Position numbers and translations under genes: made by a program. A DNA stretch of 64,000 bases from Chiua virens (taxonomy: Eukaryota > Basidiomycota > Agaricomycetes > Boletales > Boletaceae), in assembly GCA_019787685.1 (NCBI GenBank), contig JAHNUO010000014.1:310001-374000 (forward strand), written 5' to 3'. The notes below the pieces were generated by a model. It was not told the origin of the DNA. It made no database searches and saw only the letters and a program-made list of their open reading frames with translations. Below are positions 47,968 to 60,415 of the stretch, piece by piece. The first letter of the stretch is position 1. The number at the start of each line of letters is the position of its first letter.

Positions 47968-50900
47968 CTACGTTGGGTTTTGCAGCTCCTGTTCAATGTA
48001 AGCCGAGTCCGAGTTAACCACGACTGAGTGGCAGGGACGCCTTTTTTTTTTTGCTTGCTGCATGGCGCGTGTTTGAAATGTGATGCTGTTTTGTATTTCG
48101 TCGTTAATTTCAACACTGTCCTCCAATAGCTGTTCGTCACGATCAAGTATGACATTCGTAGAAGCATGTTTTTGTGCAAAGTTGAGCACGTTTCGTTCTT
48201 TGTCGTTCATTCCCTGGAAGGTTCTGCACAATTGTTCGTCTGAGTCGATAGCCACATCAACGTGGTGCATCTGAGCGACGTCTAATCGGTCGTCGTCTGC
48301 TAAGATGTCTCCAAGCGGTTCACCATCAACTAAGATAGTGTCGTCGACTTCTTGTACTGCATTGTGATGCTGATTTAAAACCTGTAGGTCAATATTGAAG
48401 CTCTGCTCGTTTCTAGCATCCCGACATTCTTTCTCCACCATCATGTTTTGAATTATTTCGGAACAGTAAGGACTAATTTGGGCGTCTTCAAATACTTCTC
48501 CCCAGCTTTTCGAAGGCAAATGGAGGTCTGAAAAGGCACGCCATGGTTTAAACAAAAGTAACATGTACCGATGAAAATTGTCTTCTTGGAGTAGGCGATC
48601 TCCGAGAATGACAGGTATGACTGTCCGCGTTCGCAGCTTAAGAATATGACTCAGAAATTGAAGGCGTTCGTCGGACGTGAATCTATATCCGGTGCTAGGA
48701 GGTCGACCAGTGCGCAAATCACGTTCCGAGTTGTCATCATTTGACCCGGTCTCCATTTCGACATCATCATTGTCAGTTTCACCACGTTCGTGATGATCGA
48801 CTTCTTTTGTACGGATCTGAGTAAAGCAGCATAAGGTGGCAGACAACGTTCGGTATGAATCGATTCACACTTTGTATGTTCGTTCAATAAATTCCCATAA
48901 CGACATGTTATCAAACACTTCGTGCGATGGTCGATAACGATAGTCAAGCAGATCACCGGTGACAGTGAGGTCGCCCAAAGATAGATCCAGAACAACCTCG
49001 TCTTCAAGAGTCATGTCATCTATGTCGGGACAACCGTCCTGCCAGCGCTCGGCAGCCTCCTCTCGCTCATCACGTTGACGCTCGTAATTTTCGAGTGCTT
49101 TCACGAAGTCGTAAAACCTGAAGGTGCGGAATTTGTGGCTTGTGTAATGATCCCCACCCACGATGTAACTCATCACTTGCTGATGGGAGACCTCTTGGCG
49201 ACCCATCAACATATTCGCGCATTTGGTAACCAGGTTTCGATCTCGTGTCTGCTCCGTCGCCTGGCTTTCATTGTCAAACTTTTGGGAGTGACTTTTCATC
49301 GCGGCTCGGATAGTCTGTACACCCGTATGAATCTTGAGATCACTTTTTGTGATATAATCAGTGACGTAGTACACAAGAGATTTTGCTGCAGGTCCAGAGC
49401 CGATGAATTTGATATCCATATTGCTTTGCATCAAAAATAAAACGACGTCGTTGTAATTGTTAATCCAGGGATGCAACCGCCGAAGCAATATCGAGAGTGT
49501 TTCATCGTCAAGTTCGGTTGTGCTCCTGGTATCTCCGGTAATCCGCATACGACAATTTGCATCGGTCCGTGCCTCAAACTGCTTGAGATGTTTGTAACAT
49601 GTGTCGTTGTGAACATGCCAGTTACACGTTACAGCGAGACGTTTTCCTGAAACTCGTGAGCAAATGTGAGATCGTCACACTGCTGTACGGACGGAGGACG
49701 GACGAGACGAGCATCGATTTCTTCTTCATCCTGAAATGATCGATGTCGTGGACAAATTCACAGGACTGGTCGTCCCCGGAAGTTCGCATTTGATAATATC
49801 CTCCAACCATGTGAAAACCGCTTCACGAAAGACAGGATGATCCACCATTTGATCGCGCAAGGTTTGCGGACTTGGATTACCATGTAACCACAACAGGAGA
49901 TGACAATGGAGTGTTCCTCGTCCTTGCGCCTCCACTGTTCCATAGTACGCTTTGTATCGCCCAAACAATCCGCTCCCTTTACCATACCGAACGATGAATT
50001 CGAAAAATGCACTAATTTGTGCATGGAATGCTCGGGCAGCGGCGTCGGGGTGAACTGCTACGAAGACTGCTCGATCGTGTGCACTAATTCCTCTCCATCT
50101 TTCCTCTTCAACGCCGCCCAGAGCTGCAAGCAAAACTGAAGGAAGGTCGTGAGGGTTCAAGGTAATGAATAACGCTGGAGTCGAAAAGCGACGAATAAGT
50201 GAATGAATCTCGTTCCTGCGGCTAAGCTTGTAACCAGGACTGCCGTGAAGTTTTTGGTAGATAAATGCAGCTTTCGAAGGCCACTAACGGTCCGTTTTTC
50301 CATTTCAGAATCGGGACGAGCATACGGTTATGCATGCCATTTATTGGCGACATCGGTGAAAGTGGGTGCGAGCGAACGAAGTTCATTTACGATGGCATGC
50401 TGAGAAGACGCCGTCATAGAGAACATCGTATGTTAACTCACGATTCGTTTTTGAATAACGTTCCAGCAGATAAACGCAAAGTTTGCGTCCCTCGCGAAAG
50501 GAGACTGATATTGACGCAGAATTCACGTGAGTTGTGCTGAAAACGAAATCCGCTGATTTTTTGCTCGTCCAGGATGATTAAACCCTCCGATGCCCCAAGG
50601 ATCGAGATGGGGGAAAAGGTATGAAAGAAAGCCGACGTCAATATCATTGATGAAGGACGATCCAGCCTGAGATCGAATAAAACGTTTCTGATCCAGAGCA
50701 TACGCCAACGCATGCGCCTTCATCATATCCCGACTTTGTGGGGAATGATCGCCCAATGTATACGCTACGTTATCCATAACGATGGCATACTGATCATCGT
50801 TCCAGTCGAATTCGTGGATTTCGGATTCTTTCCCTCCCGAGGAATGCTCCGCCTGCAAACAGTCCAGTAATCCGTAATCGGAACCATAATCTGCGGAAGG

Positions 50901-51932
50901 GAAAAGACGACGCATGTTCTGTTCGCTGTATTGCACATCGTCCGTTTGGTACCATTCATTGTTTCCACCTTGGATTTGCATACCAGTATAGGCCCGAATT
51001 TCTTCAAGCTTTCAACAGTTAGCTTCGAGCCACCACCTGTAGATAAAACGCAAAGCGCATCACGGACGTCATCTGGTTCGGGTGGGAGCACGTTCCGCAA
51101 CGAATTAATATCTTGAGGGAAGATAGCGACGTTGCCACGGTTGAATCGTTGCGAGGATTCTTCGGGAATATAGCCTCCACGAGCACCACGACGGATGAAG
51201 TGATGAGTGACCTTTGATGCACGACAACGAGAAATGAGGGCTAAGTCGAATGGAGACGCAGTGTCGAAGGCATGAGCAACCTCAGGTGGAAGCCGGTCCC
51301 TTGCATAGTACTTAAAGTTCGCGAGGGAGAACAGAGGCTGACGCGGCGGAGACGCTTGCAGTGAACGTCGACATTGCGAGTATACTTGAAAAGCAGCTAA
51401 GGCGTGCACGTTGGAAAGACCCTCGGGACATAGAATAGCCTGTGAATACGCCTCCACATCGTACGTGGAAGGAAGAAGATCGCGTGGAATACAGTCGTTA
51501 CGCAATACAGTCAACATAGCCGAGGTCGGAGAGAGAGCAACCAGATCGCGCTGTGGAAAAGACCAAGCGCACACTGCGCGTGCTTTCTCCATGAAACGCG
51601 AGGCATCCATCCGATCCTGCCATTCACGGATTGTATTTTTTTTAAAAAGCGAAGTCATGGAGATCAGGGAACAGCCCCGGCTGATCATCGTTCTGAGGGA
51701 CGAAGTTAACCTCCTCCAGCCTTTGTCTTGCATGTTCGCGATCCCGCCGTCTGGAGTGTCTCTTCTGAGCGCGTAACGAATCCGCCGACTCCTGTTGCGT
51801 ACGCGGAGAGTCTACATGTACCACCCTTACATTTTGCCGAGGGCGTGCACGATGCCTACTCTTCGTTGGCACGAAATACGGCCGAGGACCCTCCTTGACA
51901 GTGAACGTTGCATCATGTACATAGCTGGCCAC
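47968..51932 (-). pseudogene. Helitron Rep protein, left arm copy, decayed
   Basis: Order on the minus strand: basic N-terminal region (RRRDREHARQRLEEV), LPSTYDVEAYSQAILCPEGL and FSLANFKYYARDRLPPEVAHAF (fungal Helitron N-terminal block), KKFGPILVCKSKV, then NPHDLPSVLLAALGGV and the HUH core LHCHLLLWLHG (about 49880). The two-tyrosine motif YYVTDYITK (about 49360) and the Rep C-terminal block with LQFLSHILKLR and KPWRAFSDLHLP (about 48600-48520) close it. In-frame TGA 50525-50523, a small deletion near 50980, and shifts at the poly-A near 51640 prevent a single product. No helicase follows. The two arms carry the same lesions, so decay came before the inverted duplication or was copied by conversion. 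Confidence 0.85.
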
Positions 51933-52033
51933 CTTTTTCGATCACTTCTCGGCCTGCTTACTATATTTAGTAAGCAAGACACCAATCGCCTACTCAAATA
52001 AATTCTCACGGCCCTACGGGCAACCCTGGACCT
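51862..52033 (-). promoter_or_regulatory. copy of the COQ6 upstream region and first-exon start, fused 5' of Helitron Rep
   Basis: Minus strand: the hairpin-bearing upstream segment, then ggccagctatgtacatgatg and the sequence encoding the first 20 or so COQ6 residues, in an order identical to the COQ6 gene but without the 947-bp transposon. One base differs in the exon part (cttcgttg-g/a-cacg). The Rep N-terminal frame is read through this segment in another frame. The mirror copy is at 56350-56521. Confidence 0.7.
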
Positions 52034-52548
52034 TAGAGAACAATTCGCTCCCAAAGATAATAGAAAGCATCATAAACAAAGTTGGATGCTTGTACACAAA
52101 AACGAAACGAGATAAACTGCGATTATATTTATTGTTCAGTCGGAATGGAGCCTAAATAAGATAAGTTTAGTAATAGCTCTGAAACTGATCTTGAATAAAC
52201 AAATGTAGGAAAACAGCAGCTAAACGACTCACTACTTCCACTCATTTGACCTTGCTAAGTTTGCCACGTCACAAAGAACACAGAACGTTGACGGTGTGAG
52301 GACAAGGAAAGGAGAGCAGTTCGAAGAAAAGGGGGATAGGAAAACGAATTCAAAACAGCCAGTGGAGTACCAAAATGTTACATAATCTATCTTATCGCAA
52401 ATGATCGAAACTGCTGTGGAGCGCGCCGCCGTTACCGGCTGGCGACAATTCATTACCATATGAGGGTCAAGATAAAGGACAATATTGGATGCCAGACCTG
52501 GACCAGTTCCCGGTCCAGGAATAATGAACCGAACGGCGGTTATACTAT
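52034..52548. other. innermost part of the left arm; no gene, terminal hairpin
   Basis: Only one frame of note (52648-52232, minus) and no motif. cctggaccagttcccggtccagg at about 52497-52519 is a perfect 8-bp stem with a 7-nt loop, about 30 bp from the arm-loop boundary. Mirror copy at 55864-55886. Confidence 0.5.
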
Positions 52549-52734
52549 GGTGTCCCCAGCTAATGAGGGTGATGGATCTAAGAGCACTCGTCAGTGGAGA
52601 GAGATGCATGTCTGTGGCATCTGGATTTCGATGCAAGAAAACCGGCACAATATCCCCTATTCAACCTCGTTCCCAGTCGTAGAGTGGATTTGGTGGTGCT
52701 TGGGAGTGGGCTTGAGGGTTGTCCTCATGCTTCC

Positions 52735-53165
52735 CAACAGCCGACGACGGGGGCATCACTTCCCGTCGTCGTCCATGTCCTTCTTTCTGACAGCGGGGGC
52801 ATCACTTCCCGCCGTCGTCCGTGTCCTTCTTGCCAACGACGGGGCATCACTTCCCGTCGTCGTCCATGTCCTTCTTTCTGACAGCGGGGGCATCACTTCC
52901 CGCCGTCGTCCGTGTCCTTCTTGCCAACGACGGGGCATCACTTCCCGTCGTCATCCATGTCCTTCTTGCCAACGACGGGGCATCACTTCCCGTCGTCATC
53001 CATGTCCTTCTTTCTGACAGCGGGGGCATCACTTCCCGCCGTCGTCCGTGTCCTTCTTGCCAACGACGGGGCATCACTTCCCGCCGTCGTTCATGTCCTT
53101 CTTGCTGACGGCGGGGGCATCACTTCCCGCCATCATCCATGTCCTTCTTGCCGACAACGGGGACG
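52735..53165. repeat. GC-rich minisatellite, regular copy
   Basis: About ten units of roughly 33 or 46 bp alternate between two forms. One has ctttctgacagcgggggcat and the other cttgccaacgacggggcat, each followed by cacttcccg(t/c)cgtc and gtccatgtcc or gtccgtgtcc. All three frames stay open on both strands because the array lacks stops, so the long ORFs here are not evidence of genes. Confidence 0.85.
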
Positions 53166-53233
53166 CCACTTCCCGTCGTGGTCGTCCTTACGAACGACAG
53201 GGTTCCCGTGGAGCATAGCTACGCATCATAATG

Positions 53234-53659
53234 CCTCTGCTCGCACGAGCAAGAGTGCATTTAGATATACGTCACGATGGCTCTGCCCTTTCGGGCGAGG
53301 AAGCCTTCGATGACGCCTAAGCCGCGCTGTGGTAACACTGACACGAGTACGGAAAGCAGGACAGCCGTGCTCTCCCGGATCAAATTTTGATCACGTGAGA
53401 TACTAAATTAGGGTAAATGTCCTTCGAATGACCAATCTGCCTTGGTTGAGCCACCGAGGCCGCCAAATCAAATGTTTGCTGCCGTGGGAACAGGTTTCGA
53501 AGCCCGCTGTGCGGTAAGACACCTCACCGGCCTCACCTCTGTTGTTTTCCTGCTTGTCAACACCGTGCTGCAAGGCGTCATTGAAGGCTTCCTAGCCCGA
53601 AAGGGCAGGGTCATCGCGATGTGCATCGATATGCACTCTTGCTTGTGAGAGCAGAGGCA
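53234..53659. mobile_element. small element with about 85-bp inverted termini
   Basis: 53234-53317 (gcctctgctcgcacgagcaa ... gatgacgcc) and 53574-53659 (ggcgtcattgaaggcttcct ... gcagaggc) are imperfect reverse complements, separated by about 255 bp with no gene. The left terminus is shared with 29225-29330. No target duplication was identified. Confidence 0.6.
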
Positions 53660-53699
53660 CCAGATGCATTGGCAGTACTATGTGTTGTTTTTTTCGCAT

Positions 53700-54637
<938 letters not shown>

Positions 54638-54689
54638 TAAGATAGAGTGTGGATCTGGAATTACCATCTACTCATTGTTCTCGTAGCTT

Positions 54690-55745
54690 TCGGGAGCGTC
54701 GGGGTCGTCCGCGCCAAGAGAAAATCACCAACCTATTCGAACAACCGAGTTCCTTATTCGCTCTCAAGGCATACACAAAGGAGATACTACAAGTGCGTGT
54801 GATACATCGCTGAGACACAGGTCGTCTGACATGTACATCAACGCAGGACCCTGAATATCCACTGTGGCTTGTGTCAGCCAATTTGGAAAGAAAAGCTTTT
54901 CACGACCTTCCATGGAGCACCTGGATCTGTTCTGCCGTCGACGCTTTCCATGATAAGCACGACCTTCATCTCATGGTCGAATATATGCCAGGGGCTCGTT
55001 ACACGAGTTGCAATCTACCAGATGACAGGGCCTCTAGATGCAAGATTAGCACTCTTTTATTACTGCAATATTGGCTGCGCTTTGGAGTTCTTGCACGATC
55101 ATGACATCATCCATCATGACCTCAAGCCACAAACATCCTTATCAAGCCGGACGGATACCTCTGCCTGATCGGTTTTGGGACGGCAAGGACAGTGTTAAGT
55201 CTCACGACGTTGGGACAGTCATTTACATGGCCCATGAAAAAATTCGGCATGGGGAACGCCCTGGTCACGACATAGATTGGTGGGCGAGCGGAATCATCTT
55301 GTACGAAATGTTACACACCTAGTCGTGAGTCATTCCGAATACGTTATGGTCGTCTGGTTAAATCTATTGTCTTAGCCCTTCAAAGCGGAATTGGATGAAG
55401 CGGAATTAGCCGAAGTGGAATTAGACGATGATAGAAAGGTGCCCATCTTACAGTTTAAGACCAAGGAGTGCATCACCCAAGGGAAGTACGAGTGGCCCTC
55501 GAACATGCTCGTTGGCAAGGTGCTCGAGTCCTTTGTTTAGGAGCTTCTCCCGCTCGATGCGAGCGATCGACTGGGCAGCACCATTACCAGTCAAAGAACA
55601 TCTCTGGCTGGCTAACGTTGACTGGGACGACGTGGGAGCACAACGCTATCGCGTACGTCTATATCACGCGCTGTGATCGATATCCCATTGATTCTTTGCT
55701 TTTGCAGGATTCATGGATCCCTCCAGAAAGGTGCTTCGACTAGGC
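54690..55745 (+). pseudogene. AGC-like Ser/Thr protein kinase, inactivated
   Basis: Segments in order: FALKAYTKEILQ (the Ala-x-Lys strand), LHLMVEYMPG (hinge), EFLHDHDIIHHDLKPQ (catalytic loop), IKPDGYLCLIGFGTAR, GTVIYMAHEKIRHGERPGHDIDWWASGIILYEM (activation segment and helix F) and LLPLDASDRLGS (AGC-type tail). The HRD motif reads HHD. A one-base loss after KPQ shifts the frame before the expected Asn, and DFG reads GFG (metal-binding Asp lost). A stop follows EMLHT at 55321-55323. Partial copy in the loop of the inverted repeat; no activity expected. Confidence 0.75.
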
Positions 55746-56349
55746 GGGTGGCGGGTACGGAGGAGCGTGAGGGGGACCGTTGAAATTTGAAGTTCTATAT
55801 TAGGTTTATTTCCGAGTATATAGCTGAGGACATTATAGTATAACCGCCGTTCGGTTCATTATTCCTGGACCGGGAACTGGTCCAGGTCTGGCATCCAATA
55901 TTGTCCTTTATCTTGACCCTCATATGGTAATGAATTGTCGCCAGCCGGTAACGGCGGCGCGCTCCACAGCAGTTTCGATCATTTGCGATAAGATAGATTA
56001 TGTAACATTTTGGTACTCCACTGGCTGTTTTGAATTCGTTTTCCTATCCCCCTTTTCTTCGAACTGCTCTCCTTTCCTTGTCCTCACACCGTCAACGTTC
56101 TGTGTTCTTTGTGACGTGGCAAACTTAGCAAGGTCAAATGAGTGGAAGTAGTGAGTCGTTTAGCTGCTGTTTTCCTACATTTGTTTATTCAAGATCAGTT
56201 TCAGAGCTATTACTAAACTTATCTTATTTAGGCTCCATTCCGACTGAACAATAAATATAATCGCAGTTTATCTCGTTTCGTTTTTGTGTACAAGCATCCA
56301 ACTTTGTTTATGATGCTTTCTATTATCTTTGGGAGCGAATTGTTCTCTA

Positions 56350-56521
56350 AGGTCCAGGGTTGCCCGTAGGGCCGTGAGAATTTATTTGAGTAGGCGATTG
56401 GTGTCTTGCTTACTAAATATAGTAAGCAGGCCGAGAAGTGATCGAAAAAGGTGGCCAGCTATGTACATGATGCAACGTTCACTGTCAAGGAGGGTCCTCG
56501 GCCGTATTTCGTGCCAACGAA
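56350..56521 (+). promoter_or_regulatory. right-arm copy of the COQ6-derived leader of Helitron Rep
   Basis: Mirror of 51862-52033: the hairpin gcttactaaatatagtaagc (about 56409-56428), then ggccagctatgtacatgatg, run directly into the Rep N-terminal frame. Confidence 0.65.
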
Positions 56522-59500
56522 GAGTAGGCATCGTGCACGCCCTCGGCAAAATGTAAGGGTGGTACATGTAGACTCTCCGCGTACGCAACAGGAGTCGGCG
56601 GATTCGTTACGCGCTCAGAAGAGACACTCCAGACGGCGGGATCGCGAACATGCAAGACAAAGGCTGGAGGAGGTTAACTTCGTCCCTCAGAACGATGATC
56701 AGCCGGGGCTGTTCCCTGATCTCCATGACTTCGCTTTTTAAAAAAAATACAATCCGTGAATGGCAGGATCGGATGGATGCCTCGCGTTTCATGGAGAAAG
56801 CACGCGCAGTGTGCGCTTGGTCTTTTCCACAGCGCGATCTGGTTGCTCTCTCTCCGACCTCGGCTATGTTGACTGTATTGCGTAACGACTGTATTCCACG
56901 CGATCTTCTTCCTTCCACGTACGATGTGGAGGCGTATTCACAGGCTATTCTATGTCCCGAGGGTCTTTCCAACGTGCACGCCTTAGCTGCTTTTCAAGTA
57001 TACTCGCAATGTCGACGTTCACTGCAAGCGTCTCCGCCGCGTCAGCCTCTGTTCTCCCTCGCGAACTTTAAGTACTATGCAAGGGACCGGCTTCCACCTG
57101 AGGTTGCTCATGCCTTCGACACTGCGTCTCCATTCGACTTAGCCCTCATTTCTCGTTGTCGTGCATCAAAGGTCACTCATCACTTCATCCGTCGTGGTGC
57201 TCGTGGAGGCTATATTCCCGAAGAATCCTCGCAACGATTCAACCGTGGCAACGTCGCTATCTTCCCTCAAGATATTAATTCGTTGCGGAACGTGCTCCCA
57301 CCCGAACCAGATGACGTCCGTGATGCGCTTTGCGTTTTATCTACAGGTGGTGGCTCGAAGCTAACTGTTGAAAGCTTGAAGAAATTCGGGCCTATACTGG
57401 TATGCAAATCCAAGGTGGAAACAATGAATGGTACCAAACGGACGATGTGCAATACAGCGAACAGAACATGCGTCGTCTTTTCCCTTCCGCAGATTATGGT
57501 TCCGATTACGGATTACTGGACTGTTTGCAGGCGGAGCATTCCTCGGGAGGGAAAGAATCCGAAATCCACGAATTCGACTGGAACGATGATCAGTATGCCA
57601 TCGTTATGGATAACGTAGCGTATACATTGGGCGATCATTCCCCACAAAGTCGGGATATGATGAAGGCGCATGCGTTGGCGTATGCTCTGGATCAGAAACG
57701 TTTTATTCGATCTCAGGCTGGATCGTCCTTCATCAATGATATTGACGTCGGCTTTCTTTCATACCTTTTCCCCCATCTCGATCCTTGGGGCATCGGAGGG
57801 TTTAATCATCCTGGACGAGCAAAAAATCAGCGGATTTCGTTTTCAGCACAACTCACGTGAATTCTGCGTCAATATCAGTCTCCTTTCGCGAGGGACGCAA
57901 ACTTTGCGTTTATCTGCTGGAACGTTATTCAAAAACGAATCGTGAGTTAACATACGATGTTCTCTATGACGGCGTCTTCTCAGCATGCCATCGTAAATGA
58001 ACTTCGTTCGCTCGCACCCACTTTCACCGATGTCGCCAATAAATGGCATGCATAACCGTATGCTCGTCCCGATTCTGAAATGGAAAAACGGACCGTTAGT
58101 GGCCTTCGAAAGCTGCATTTATCTACCAAAAACTTCACGGCAGTCCTGGTTACAAGCTTAGCCGCAGGAACGAGATTCATTCACTTATTCGTCGCTTTTC
58201 GACTCCAGCGTTATTCATTACCTTGAACCCTCACGACCTTCCTTCAGTTTTGCTTGCAGCTCTGGGCGGCGTTGAAGAGGAAAGATGGAGAGGAATTAGT
58301 GCACACGATCGAGCAGTCTTCGTAGCAGTTCACCCCGACGCCGCTGCCCGAGCATTCCATGCACAAATTAGTGCATTTTTCGAATTCATCGTTCGGTATG
58401 GTAAAGGGAGCGGATTGTTTGGGCGATACAAAGCGTACTATGGAACAGTGGAGGCGCAAGGACGAGGAACACTCCATTGTCATCTCCTGTTGTGGTTACA
58501 TGGTAATCCAAGTCCGCAAACCTTGCGCGATCAAATGGTGGATCATCCTGTCTTTCGTGAAGCGGTTTTCACATGGTTGGAGGATATTATCAAATGCGAA
58601 CTTCCGGGGACGACCAGTCCTGTGAATTTGTCCACGACATCGATCATTTCAGGATGAAGAAGAAATCGATGCTCGTCTCGTCCGTCCTCCGTCCGTACAG
58701 CAGTGTGACGATCTCACATTTGCTCACGAGTTTCAGGAAAACGTCTCGCTGTAACGTGTAACTGGCATGTTCACAACGACACATGTTACAAACATCTCAA
58801 GCAGTTTGAGGCACGGACCGATGCAAATTGTCGTATGCGGATTACCGGAGATACCAGGAGCACAACCGAACTTGACGATGAAACACTCTCGATATTGCTT
58901 CGGCGGTTGCATCCCTGGATTAACAATTACAACGACGTCGTTTTATTTTTGATGCAAAGCAATATGGATATCAAATTCATCGGCTCTGGACCTGCAGCAA
59001 AATCTCTTGTGTACTACGTCACTGATTATATCACAAAAAGTGATCTCAAGATTCATACGGGTGTACAGACTATCCGAGCCGCGATGAAAAGTCACTCCCA
59101 AAAGTTTGACAATGAAAGCCAGGCGACGGAGCAGACACGAGATCGAAACCTGGTTACCAAATGCGCGAATATGTTGATGGGTCGCCAAGAGGTCTCCCAT
59201 CAGCAAGTGATGAGTTACATCGTGGGTGGGGATCATTACACAAGCCACAAATTCCGCACCTTCAGGTTTTACGACTTCGTGAAAGCACTCGAAAATTACG
59301 AGCGTCAACGTGATGAGCGAGAGGAGGCTGCCGAGCGCTGGCAGGACGGTTGTCCCGACATAGATGACATGACTCTTGAAGACGAGGTTGTTCTGGATCT
59401 ATCTTTGGGCGACCTCACTGTCACCGGTGATCTGCTTGACTATCGTTATCGACCATCGCACGAAGTGTTTGATAACATGTCGTTATGGGAATTTATTGAA

Positions 59501-60415
59501 CGAACATACAAAGTGTGAATCGATTCATACCGAACGTTGTCTGCCACCTTATGCTGCTTTACTCAGATCCGTACAAAAGAAGTCGATCATCACGAACGTG
59601 GTGAAACTGACAATGATGATGTCGAAATGGAGACCGGGTCAAATGATGACAACTCGGAACGTGATTTGCGCACTGGTCGACCTCCTAGCACCGGATATAG
59701 ATTCACGTCCGACGAACGCCTTCAATTTCTGAGTCATATTCTTAAGCTGCGAACGCGGACAGTCATACCTGTCATTCTCGGAGATCGCCTACTCCAAGAA
59801 GACAATTTTCATCGGTACATGTTACTTTTGTTTAAACCATGGCGTGCCTTTTCAGACCTCCATTTGCCTTCGAAAAGCTGGGGAGAAGTATTTGAAGACG
59901 CCCAAATTAGTCCTTACTGTTCCGAAATAATTCAAAACATGATGGTGGAGAAAGAATGTCGGGATGCTAGAAACGAGCAGAGCTTCAATATTGACCTACA
60001 GGTTTTAAATCAGCATCACAATGCAGTACAAGAAGTCGACGACACTATCTTAGTTGATGGTGAACCGCTTGGAGACATCTTAGCAGACGACGACCGATTA
60101 GACGTCGCTCAGATGCACCACGTTGATGTGGCTATCGACTCAGACGAACAATTGTGCAGAACCTTCCAGGGAATGAACGACAAAGAACGAAACGTGCTCA
60201 ACTTTGCACAAAAACATGCTTCTACGAATGTCATACTTGATCGTGACGAACAGCTATTGGAGGACAGTGTTGAAATTAACGACGAAATACAAAACAGCAT
60301 CACATTTCAAACACGCGCCATGCAGCAAGCAAAAAAAAAAAGGCGTCCCTGCCACTCAGTCGTGGTTAACTCGGACTCGGCTTACATTGAACAGGAGCTG
60401 CAAAACCCAACGTAG
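56451..60415 (+). pseudogene. Helitron Rep protein, right arm copy, decayed
   Basis: Same content and lesions as 47968-51932. HUH core LHCHLLLWLHG about 58475-58510, YYVTDYITK about 59005-59035, in-frame TGA 57858-57860, frame change near 57400. The last ORF (59537-60415) ends with an acidic, then Lys-rich tail (KKKRRPCHS). Confidence 0.85.

Larger units (their letters stand above)
44383..52548. repeat. left arm of a giant inverted repeat
   Basis: Position x pairs with 108383-x on the opposite strand of 55835-64000 with no length difference along 8,166 bp. I noticed only two substitutions (46877/61506 and 47406/60977). The inner edge is exact: 52548 pairs with 55835, and 52549 does not pair. 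The outer edge is not reached because the right arm runs out of the window. Confidence 0.95.

Noticed and set aside
47968..51932. An intact, autonomous Helitron
   Set aside because: The Rep has an in-frame TGA, a small deletion and frame shifts in both arms, and no helicase follows.
52735..53165. Regularly spaced repeats that could be read as a CRISPR array
   Set aside because: Units are tandem, spacers are themselves repeats, the genome is fungal, and no cas-like genes are present. It is a minisatellite.
52460..53313. Long overlapping ORFs on both strands in the minisatellite
   Set aside because: They arise from a stop-free GC-rich repeat; the translations are periodic and open in several frames at once.
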